In this document: positions 6,527 to 13,512 of the stretch, in pieces | Layout of the letters: each line of letters begins with the position of its first letter | How positions within the stretch are numbered: the stretch's first letter is position 1 | Assembly (NCBI GenBank): GCA_002428045.1 | Contig: DIZZ01000045.1 | Coordinates: 9,156-41,695, forward strand | DNA from: Verrucomicrobia bacterium UBA6015 | GTDB lineage: Bacteria > Verrucomicrobiota > Kiritimatiellia > UBA8416 | DNA length: 32,540 nucleotides | Reading direction: 5' to 3' | Program-made: the position numbers and the translations under genes | The notes under the pieces: generated by a model | Told to the model about the DNA's origin: nothing | Seen by the model: only the letters and a program-made list of their open reading frames with translations | The model's database searches: none

Positions 6527-8413
6527 ATGAGCAATGGAGTCAAAAACACATTATCAGGCATCGGACGCGGAGCCATCGCCCTGCTGGCGTTGGCTGTTGT
6601 CCTGGGTGCCGCCAACGTGATCATCCGGACCCTGCGCCTACGGGTCGACTTAACCGAAGCAAAACTGTACACCCTCTCCGAGGGGTCACGCAACCTGCTC
6701 GGTAAGCTGGATCAGCCCGTCACGCTGAAGCTGTTTTTCAACAGCAGCAACGCGAGGGTTCCCTCCAGCCTGCGTACCTACGCCAAGCAGGTCGAGGATC
6801 TGCTGACCGAGTACCGCATTGCCGGCAACGGGAACATCATCATCGAGAAGGTTGACCCGAAACCGGACTCCGACGAGGAGGAATGGGCCCGCAAATACGG
6901 AATTGCCGGGGCCGCGGTCGAGGTGCTCGGCCAACCCTTGTACTTCGGTCTGGTCGCCGTCGCCGGCAGTACAGAGGCGGTGATGCCTGCCCTCGATCCG
7001 CGTCTGCAGCAGATGCTGGAGTTCAATATCAGCCGGATGATCAACCAGGTCACCAATCCGAAAAAGACAGTTATCGGCGTGATCAGCAGCCTGCCCGTGC
7101 TGGGCGGCGGTGGCTCGCAGATGATGCCGGGCATGCCGATGATGCAACCGCCGACACCCGCCTGGATCGCCTTCCAGGAAATCAGGAAAGACGCCGACGT
7201 GCGTCAACTGGACAATCCAGAAGCGGGCATCGACGAGGATATCGATGTGCTGGTGGTGGTGCATCCAAAGGCCCTTTCCCCGCTGGCGCAATTCGCGATC
7301 GATCAGCACATCCTGCGCGGTGGGCGTGCCCTGATCTTTGTCGACCCGATCAGCGTCGCCGATCAGGAAGGCGGCAACGCCTCGCCCTACGGGATGCCAT
7401 CGATCGACTCTGACCTATCGACCCTGTTCAAGGCGTGGGGCATCGGCTATTCGCCCGCCCAGGTGCTGGCCGATTACAGTGCCGCAACGCCCATGCAGAC
7501 GCCCGAGGGAGGGATCGAGAACAACCCGGTGGTGGTGACCTATGGCCAAGCCAACCTTGGCAAGGACAACATCATGACGGCAGGACTGCAGACCCTCCGC
7601 GGTGCCTTTGCCGGCGTCCTGCAGGACAAGACGAGCGGCAAGCTCAAAGTCACCCCGCTCATTACCGCCTCCGCCCAGAGCGGCAGCGTCGGAGCCATGG
7701 TGGTGCGTGGCGGTGGCCGTGCCGTCCGTGAGAGTTTTGCCGCCGTCCCCGAGCCGCAGCACCTGGCCATCCAGGTGGCGGGCAAGTTCCAGACCGCCTT
7801 TCCCGAGGGACGTCCGGCAGCAGCCGAGGGCGAGGAGGCCCCTGCCACCAACGCCGCCCCGCTGACCGCTGGCGAGAGTACCGTGGTGATCGTGTCCGAT
7901 GTGGATATCCTTTTCGATCCGATCTGTGTCGAGTCCATGCGGACGATATTCGGTGCCGTGAATCGACCATTGAACGACAACCTGTCGTTCTTCGCGAATG
8001 TGATCGATACCCTGTCCGGGGGCAGCGACTTGATCAGCATCCGCTCCCGCAGCGGAGACAACCGCCCCTTCACCCGCGTCGACAAGATCGAGGCCAAGGC
8101 GATCAACCGCTGGCGTGAAGAGGAAGCCAAGCTTGAAGCCAGCCTGCGGGAGGCCCGGCAGCAACTCGAGCAGTTGCAGGCTGGCAAGGCTGACGACAAG
8201 CGCACGATCCTGAGCGATAGTCAGATCGCCGCGATTGAAAAGTTCCAACAGCGTGAGTTCGAGATCAACAAGCAACTCAAGGAGGTGCGCAAGAACCTGC
8301 GCAGCGATATTGAAACGCTTGGCATCAAAGTCAAGACGATCAACATCGCCCTGATGCCCCTGCTGGTCGGTATCGGCGGGATTCTTTATGGAATCCGCCG
8401 AAAACGTTCGTAA
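6527..8413 (+). CDS. GldG-like ABC-type transport auxiliary protein
   Basis: This is a 628-residue membrane-anchored protein of the GldG/ABC-transport-auxiliary family. One N-terminal helix (about 16-36) is followed by DLTEAKLYTLSEGSRNLL, the family hallmark. A large extracytoplasmic region comes next, then a probable coiled coil (about 525-600, rich in Glu, Leu and Gln) and a C-terminal helix ending in YGIRRKRS. Residues of about 188-208 form a Gly/Met/Pro-rich loop (MMPGMPMMQPP), which looks like a flexible insert. A second low-complexity Ala/Pro/Glu stretch lies near 430-450. AAGGA precedes the ATG by about 10 bases. In this family the protein works with a GldA/GldF ABC pair; its biochemical role outside gliding bacteria is unsettled. 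Confidence 0.88.
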   Translation: MSNGVKNTLSGIGRGAIALLALAVVLGAANVIIRTLRLRVDLTEAKLYTLSEGSRNLLGKLDQPVTLKLFFNSSNARVPSSLRTYAKQVEDLLTEYRIAGNGNIIIEKVDPKPDSDEEEWARKYGIAGAAVEVLGQPLYFGLVAVAGSTEAVMPALDPRLQQMLEFNISRMINQVTNPKKTVIGVISSLPVLGGGGSQMMPGMPMMQPPTPAWIAFQEIRKDADVRQLDNPEAGIDEDIDVLVVVHPKALSPLAQFAIDQHILRGGRALIFVDPISVADQEGGNASPYGMPSIDSDLSTLFKAWGIGYSPAQVLADYSAATPMQTPEGGIENNPVVVTYGQANLGKDNIMTAGLQTLRGAFAGVLQDKTSGKLKVTPLITASAQSGSVGAMVVRGGGRAVRESFAAVPEPQHLAIQVAGKFQTAFPEGRPAAAEGEEAPATNAAPLTAGESTVVIVSDVDILFDPICVESMRTIFGAVNRPLNDNLSFFANVIDTLSGGSDLISIRSRSGDNRPFTRVDKIEAKAINRWREEEAKLEASLREARQQLEQLQAGKADDKRTILSDSQIAAIEKFQQREFEINKQLKEVRKNLRSDIETLGIKVKTINIALMPLLVGIGGILYGIRRKRS

Positions 8414-8445
8414 CCCTTCAACAAAACGTAGAAGATAGGAAAACC

Positions 8446-9588
8446 ATGATGAAGAATAAACAGATAGGGACCCTCGTTGCAGCCGGGGCGGTTCTCGCCT
8501 CCCTGGCCTGGATGCTCTCCGGACCACAACCGAAAAAGGCGGCATGGATGGGCAGCAAACTCCTGCCGAAGCTGGCCATCAACGCCGTGGACGAAATCCG
8601 CATTGCCACCGGCTCCGACACCGTGCGGGTGGTTCGTACCGAGAACGGCTGGGTGTTGCCGGAACGGTATAATTACCCGGCCAATTTCGAGACGGTCAAG
8701 CAATTCATGATCAAACTGGCCGACCTCAAGATTGGCCAGGTGGTGAAGGCCAACGATGCACAACGTCAGAAGATGGGTTTTTCCTCCGACTCGGTCGTCA
8801 ACCTCACCCTGAAAGCGGGTGCCAACGAGATCGTCACACTGGCCATGGGCGCAACCCGGCAGACACAGGGCGCGCAAGCCTCACCGTATGGCAGCATCCC
8901 GGACGGGCGATATGTTGCCATAAAGGGCGATCCGGCGGTCTATCTCATCGGCGATGCGATGAACGAGGCCAGCGCCCAGCCCAGCCGCTGGCTCGATACC
9001 GCCCTGCTGGACATCACCCCCGAAGACGTATCCACGATCACCCTTGAGAATCCGGAGGACGGCATCATCGTCCTCCGCCGGGATGACCAGGGCAAGGTGG
9101 ACTTCGATCCGGCGGATGCCGCCACCCCGTTTGATGAATCCAAGGCATACGGCCTGAGCGGGGCCTTGAACTATCTAAGCTTCCAGGAGGTAGCCGATCC
9201 CTCGCTCGATGATGCCGCCCTCGGATTCGCCACGGCTCGCACCTTCACGTTGAAAACCAAGGCTGGCATTCGCTACCAACTTCGTGTCAGCGACCGGATC
9301 GGGGAAAGCAGCGAACGCTATATCCGCATCAAGGCAACCGCCGACCAGCCCGCCGCCGCGGCAACTGCCGACGGCGGGGACGACACAGCAAAGAAGGAGG
9401 CAGACAAAACCCTTGCAGCAAAGGCGGATGAACTGAACAAGCGCTTTGCCCCCTGGACGTACAAGATCGCCTCCTACAAGGCCGACACCTTGGTATCCAC
9501 CCGCGAGTCTCTGATTAAGAAGCCAGATCCCGCGCCCGCAGAGGCGGCTGAAACAACAACAACGACAGAAGGGATTCCCCATGAATAG
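8446..9588 (+). CDS. DUF4340 domain-containing membrane-anchored protein
   Basis: This 380-residue protein fits the DUF4340 family, regularly found directly after GldG-like genes. One N-terminal membrane helix (about 7-25) is followed by repeated beta-rich modules. The pattern VDEIRIATGSDTVRVVRTENGWVLPERYNYPAN (two blocks: VDEIRIATGSDTVRVVRT and ENGWVLPERYNYPAN) is characteristic, as is the later ITLENPEDGIIVLRRDDQG. The C-terminus is rich in Ala, Thr and Glu. TAGGA lies about five bases before the ATG. The 3' end overlaps the MoxR gene by 8 bp, linking the Gld-like half of the operon to the MoxR half. The protein probably sits in the periplasm anchored to the inner membrane and assists the ABC/GldG complex; no activity is known. 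Confidence 0.85.
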   Translation: MMKNKQIGTLVAAGAVLASLAWMLSGPQPKKAAWMGSKLLPKLAINAVDEIRIATGSDTVRVVRTENGWVLPERYNYPANFETVKQFMIKLADLKIGQVVKANDAQRQKMGFSSDSVVNLTLKAGANEIVTLAMGATRQTQGAQASPYGSIPDGRYVAIKGDPAVYLIGDAMNEASAQPSRWLDTALLDITPEDVSTITLENPEDGIIVLRRDDQGKVDFDPADAATPFDESKAYGLSGALNYLSFQEVADPSLDDAALGFATARTFTLKTKAGIRYQLRVSDRIGESSERYIRIKATADQPAAAATADGGDDTAKKEADKTLAAKADELNKRFAPWTYKIASYKADTLVSTRESLIKKPDPAPAEAAETTTTTEGIPHE

Positions 9589-10567
9589 CGATATCAAGAG
9601 CACCACGCAGCTTATCAAGGCCCAGGGCGAGATCATCGCCACCCTACGCCAGGAAGTCAACAAGGTCCTGGTCGGCCAGGAGAAACTTCTGGACCGGATG
9701 CTGATTGCCCTGGTGACCGGAGGCCACATCCTGCTTGAAGGCGTCCCCGGCCTGGCAAAGACGACCGCCGTCAAAGCACTGGCCGAATGCCTCGGGATCG
9801 AGTTCCACCGCATCTCGTTCACCCCGGACCTGCTGCCGGCGGACATCATCGGCACGATGATCTATAATCCCAAGGAGGCGGCGTTCTTCCCTCGCAAGGG
9901 CCCCGTGTTCACCAACATCCTGCTGGCGGACGAAATCAACCGCGCCCCGGCCAAGGTGCAGTCGGCGCTCCTGGAGTCGATGCAGGAGCGGCAGGTGACG
10001 ATCGGCGACACGACCTATCCCCTCCCCTCCCCGTTCATGGTGATGGCAACCCAGAACCCGATCGAGCAGGAAGGCACCTATCCCCTGCCTGAAGCCCAGG
10101 TTGACCGCTTCATGCTCAAGTGCAAGGTTAGCTATCCTTCGCGCGATGACGAACGGCGGATCATGAACCGGTTCGCCAACCAGCAGACGATCTCGCTCAA
10201 GCAGGTTATCAGCGCGGCGCAAATCGCCGACATGCGGGCGCTGCTGGAACAGGTCTACTGCGACGAGAAGGTCTCGGACTACATCCTGGACATCGTCTTC
10301 GCCACGCGCAAGCCGTCGGACTTCAAGATCCCGATCGACCACCAGATCGAATACGGGGCATCCCCGCGTGCCAGCCTGTTCCTGAACATTGCCGCCCGGG
10401 CCAATGCCATGCTCTGCGGACGGGCTTATGCCACGCCGCAGGATGTCAAGGAAGTCGCCCATGACGTCCTGCGTCACCGCGTAATCCTGACGTACGAGGC
10501 CGAGGCTGAGGAATGCACCAGCGAGGATGTGATCACCCGTCTTCTGAATGAAATCCCGGTGCCGTGA
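9581..10567 (+). CDS. MoxR-family AAA+ ATPase
   Basis: This 328-residue cytoplasmic AAA+ ATPase belongs to the MoxR family, chaperone-like enzymes that work with VWA-domain partners in maturing or remodelling protein complexes. Walker A EGVPGLAKT is at 53-61, Walker B ILLADE at 113-118, then INRAPAKVQSALLESMQERQ, and the sensor region ATQNPIEQEGTYPLPEAQ at 156-173 followed by Asp-Arg. The length is normal for the family. The ATG overlaps the end of the DUF4340 gene by 8 bp and follows GAAGGG. The DUF58, BatA and BatB-like genes downstream are its usual operon partners. Confidence 0.96.
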   Translation: MNSDIKSTTQLIKAQGEIIATLRQEVNKVLVGQEKLLDRMLIALVTGGHILLEGVPGLAKTTAVKALAECLGIEFHRISFTPDLLPADIIGTMIYNPKEAAFFPRKGPVFTNILLADEINRAPAKVQSALLESMQERQVTIGDTTYPLPSPFMVMATQNPIEQEGTYPLPEAQVDRFMLKCKVSYPSRDDERRIMNRFANQQTISLKQVISAAQIADMRALLEQVYCDEKVSDYILDIVFATRKPSDFKIPIDHQIEYGASPRASLFLNIAARANAMLCGRAYATPQDVKEVAHDVLRHRVILTYEAEAEECTSEDVITRLLNEIPVP

Positions 10568-10573
10568 TAAGCA

Positions 10574-11464
10574 ATGGCTATTGATACCAAAGAACTGATG
10601 AAGCAGGTGGGACGCCTGCGAGTGTTGACCAACCGGCTGGTTGATCAGCAACTAACCGGCGCTTATCATGCCGTCTTCAAGGGGCAGGGAATCGAGTTTG
10701 ACGAGGTCCGGGAATACGCCTTTGGCGATGATGTCCGCTCGATCGACTGGAATGTGACGGCCCGCATGGGGCACCCTTACATCAAGCGGTTCTCCGAGGA
10801 GCGCGAGCTGACCGTCATCTTCCTCGTCGACATCTCCGGCTCGCAGTGCTTTGGTTCCGGAACCCGCTCCAAGGCGGAAACCGCCGCCGAGCTGACCTGC
10901 CTGCTGGCGCTGTCGGCCATCAAGAACCAGGACAACATCGGGCTGATCCTGTTCAGCGACCGCATCGAGAAATGCATCCCGCCCCGCAAGGGCCGCACCG
11001 CTGCCATGCGGCTGGTGCGCGAGGTGCTGGCGGCCGAGGAGACGCCGCACGGGACGGATATCGCCGGGGCGTTGCGGTTCCTGACGTCAGTCCAGAAGCG
11101 CCGCGCCGTGGTCTTCCTGATCTCGGACTTCCTGGACAACAACTACGACAAGGCCCTGCGCGTGGCCTCCCGCAAGCACGACCTGATCTGCTGCCCCATC
11201 CGCGATCCGCGCGAGGTCGAGCTGCCCGACGTCGGCCTGATAGAGATCGAGAATGCCGAGACCGGCGAACTGATGCTTGTGGATACCCGCTCGGCATCCC
11301 TGCGCGCCCACTTCGCGCAGCAGGCATCCGCCGAGCAGGAGACCTTGAACCGGCTTTTCACCCGCAATAAGATGGATCGGCTGGACCTGTCAACCGCCCA
11401 GCCCGTCATCGATGAAGTGCGCCGCCTGTTCCGACGGCGCCAAGTGAGGTCAAAAAATGGCTAA
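10574..11464 (+). CDS. DUF58 domain protein
   Basis: This is a 296-residue soluble protein of the DUF58 family, almost always encoded directly after MoxR. The signature FDEVREYAFGDDVRSIDWNV is at about 42-61, followed by the VWA-like metal site DISGS at 86-90. LISDFLD in the middle matches the second half of the VWA-like fold. It starts 6 bp after the MoxR stop and ends overlapping the next gene by 8 bp. It is presumed to be a direct MoxR partner that links the ATPase to the membrane VWA proteins. No signal peptide or membrane helix is apparent, so it is probably cytoplasmic. Confidence 0.94.
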   Translation: MAIDTKELMKQVGRLRVLTNRLVDQQLTGAYHAVFKGQGIEFDEVREYAFGDDVRSIDWNVTARMGHPYIKRFSEERELTVIFLVDISGSQCFGSGTRSKAETAAELTCLLALSAIKNQDNIGLILFSDRIEKCIPPRKGRTAAMRLVREVLAAEETPHGTDIAGALRFLTSVQKRRAVVFLISDFLDNNYDKALRVASRKHDLICCPIRDPREVELPDVGLIEIENAETGELMLVDTRSASLRAHFAQQASAEQETLNRLFTRNKMDRLDLSTAQPVIDEVRRLFRRRQVRSKNG

Positions 11465-12452
11465 ACTAACAACGATTGCCGCCGCCACGATCCTGCTGTG
11501 GATCCCAGGCCGACTTCTCGCCGACGACGCCCCGCGCGTCGAGACGGTGCGCCATCAGGGGATCACCCTGACGATGACGCTCACCCCTGGCAGCATCTCG
11601 CTCGACCGTGATGTTGTGCTTACCTTGGCGTTGACGCATCCGGCCCATCTCGCCGTCACCTTCCCGTCGATTGCCGACCGGCTGCAGGGATTGCTGCCAG
11701 CGGCCTCGTTCGACCGCGACCTGACACCGACCAACAGCGCCACCGTGTCACGCGAACGGGTCATCCGATTGACCCCGCTGATTGCCTCGGAGTACCGGAT
11801 CGCCCCCATGGCGGTCGCCTATCGCGACGCCGTCAATGGAGGCGACGACAGCGGCTATTTCGCCACCCCGCCCATCGTGCTGCCCGTCAATGCCGTGAGC
11901 GACAAGCCTGTCGACGAGACATTGCGAGGAACGATCGAGCCAATCCCCATCCGTCCCTCGCTCAAGACGCTTTCCGGCTATGCCGCCATCCTGATCGGCA
12001 TCGTCCTGCTCATGGCACTGGCGATTTACCTGCTGGGGCGGATCCAGCGCCAGATCCGCGTCATGCGCATGTCGCCGCGCGAGCGTGCCCTGCATGAGCT
12101 GGAGCTGCTGCTCGGCAAGAAGTGGGTGGAACATGGCCGGGTCAAGGATTTCTATGTCGAGCTGACCATGATCGTGCGCCGTTATATCGAGCGCCAGCAT
12201 CATGTCCGCGCCCCGGAACAGACGACCTATGAATTCCTGCAGGCGATCACCGCCGACCCGCGTTTCCCTTCTGATGTCCTGGGCCGCCTGAAGGAATTCC
12301 TCGAAGCGGCCGATCTGGTCAAGTTCGCCGCTGCACAACCGGATGCCGCCGACGTCAACAACGCCGTGTCCACAGCCCGTGACTATGTCAGCAGCGACGC
12401 GGCAGGGAATGAAGCGCCCGAGACCAGCCAAACCCCAGGAAAGGAGTGCTAA
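11457..12452 (+). CDS. BatD/DUF4381-like membrane protein
   Basis: This is a 331-residue protein in the position normally held by DUF4381 or BatD genes in MoxR/Bat operons. A signal peptide (about 1-22) precedes a beta-rich extracytoplasmic domain (about 28-148) resembling the first BatD domain, with SLDRDVVLTLALTHPA. One membrane helix (about 173-194) follows, then a cytoplasmic alpha-helical part with ELELLLGKKWVEHGRVKDFY and RRYIERQHHVRAPEQTTYEF. The tail recalls DUF4381. It overlaps DUF58 by 8 bp, with GAGG nine bases before the ATG. The combination of both parts in one chain is read from sequence appearance only; family assignment is tentative, while reality as a gene is certain from context. 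Confidence 0.75.
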   Translation: MAKLTTIAAATILLWIPGRLLADDAPRVETVRHQGITLTMTLTPGSISLDRDVVLTLALTHPAHLAVTFPSIADRLQGLLPAASFDRDLTPTNSATVSRERVIRLTPLIASEYRIAPMAVAYRDAVNGGDDSGYFATPPIVLPVNAVSDKPVDETLRGTIEPIPIRPSLKTLSGYAAILIGIVLLMALAIYLLGRIQRQIRVMRMSPRERALHELELLLGKKWVEHGRVKDFYVELTMIVRRYIERQHHVRAPEQTTYEFLQAITADPRFPSDVLGRLKEFLEAADLVKFAAAQPDAADVNNAVSTARDYVSSDAAGNEAPETSQTPGKEC

Positions 12453-12455
12453 CCC

Positions 12456-13502
12456 ATGTTCCAGTTTGCACATCCGGCGTGGCTCCTGCTCCTGCTGCTT
12501 TGCGCGGCCTGTGCATGGTTTGTCTTTGCCCGCCGCATCCGGCAGGGGCTCCGCTTCGCCCCTACCCAGCGTCTTGGCGGGCACGGGCAGACCTGGCGCA
12601 CTAGGGCGGCCCGGTTCCTGCCCCTGCTTTACCTGGCGGCGCTGGCACTGGGTGTGGTGGCCATGGCGCGCCCTCGTTTGCTGCTGTCCTTCACCCGACG
12701 CACCGCCGATGTGATCGCCATCCAGATCGTGGTCGATGTATCCGGCTCCATGGAGGCGCTCGACCTCTCCACAATGACGCCGCTCGGCCCGAAGTACAAG
12801 ACGCGACTGGATGTCGTCAAGGAGACTTTCGCTACGTTCATCGACAAGCGTCCCGATGATCTCATCGGCCTGATTACCTTCGGCGGCTATGCCTCTACCC
12901 TGGCTCCGTTGACCGGGGATCAGGCGGCGCTGCGGCATGTACTCTCGGGGGTTGAAATTCCAAAATTGTCGCACGACCGCGACGGCAACATCCTCAACGA
13001 GGACGAGCTGCTCACCGCGATCGGCGATGCGCTGACCACGGCCTGCGCACGGCTGCAGGATGCCGAGCCGGTCTCGAAGATCATCGTTCTGCTGAGCGAC
13101 GGCGATTCCAACGCCGGCATCATCGACCCCGAAACCGCCACCGAGGCAGCACGCAAACTGGGCATCAAGGTCTACACCATCGGCATCGGCAGCACCGGAC
13201 GGGCACCGGTGCGGGTGATCGATGCCCTCGGACGCGAAACCATCCGCCAAGCCTGGGTCAACTTTGACGAGACCCAACTGCGCGCCATCGCCGACAAGAC
13301 CGGCGGCGTTTATTACAACGTCAAGGATGCCACGGGGCTCGATACCGCCCTCGATTCGATCAACCAGCTCGAGACCACCCGGGTCGAACAGAACATCTAT
13401 CGCCAGTATGACGAGAAATTCGCAGACCTGCTTCTCGCCGCGTTCGTGCTGCTGATGCTGAGTGTCTCGCTGAACATGCTGATCGCCCGCCGAATCATCT
13501 AA
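12456..13502 (+). CDS. batA: BatA-like VWA-domain membrane protein
   Basis: This 348-residue membrane protein has the BatA arrangement. An N-terminal Aerotolerance region has helices at about 6-24 and 53-71. A von Willebrand factor A domain (about 88-300) carries the metal-binding motif DVSGS at 94-98 and LLSDGDSN further on. A final helix near 322-343 ends in IARRII. The VWA domain lies between the second and last helices, so it is expected on the periplasmic side, as in other Bat proteins. AAGGAG precedes the ATG by nine bases, and the gap from the preceding gene is 3 bp. Bat proteins were named for Bacteroides aerotolerance, but the exact function is unresolved. The symbol rests on domain order and position next to MoxR/DUF58. 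Confidence 0.88.
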   Translation: MFQFAHPAWLLLLLLCAACAWFVFARRIRQGLRFAPTQRLGGHGQTWRTRAARFLPLLYLAALALGVVAMARPRLLLSFTRRTADVIAIQIVVDVSGSMEALDLSTMTPLGPKYKTRLDVVKETFATFIDKRPDDLIGLITFGGYASTLAPLTGDQAALRHVLSGVEIPKLSHDRDGNILNEDELLTAIGDALTTACARLQDAEPVSKIIVLLSDGDSNAGIIDPETATEAARKLGIKVYTIGIGSTGRAPVRVIDALGRETIRQAWVNFDETQLRAIADKTGGVYYNVKDATGLDTALDSINQLETTRVEQNIYRQYDEKFADLLLAAFVLLMLSVSLNMLIARRII

Positions 13503-13512
13503 GGAGACCGCC

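Noticed and set aside
7415..8545. Minus-strand open frame of 376 codons opposite the GldG-like gene
   Set aside because: It is antisense to a coherent membrane protein gene and shows no motif; composition is typical of a shadow frame.
9644..10651. Minus-strand open frame of 335 codons opposite MoxR
   Set aside because: MoxR on the plus strand has intact Walker A, Walker B and sensor motifs; the antisense frame has none.
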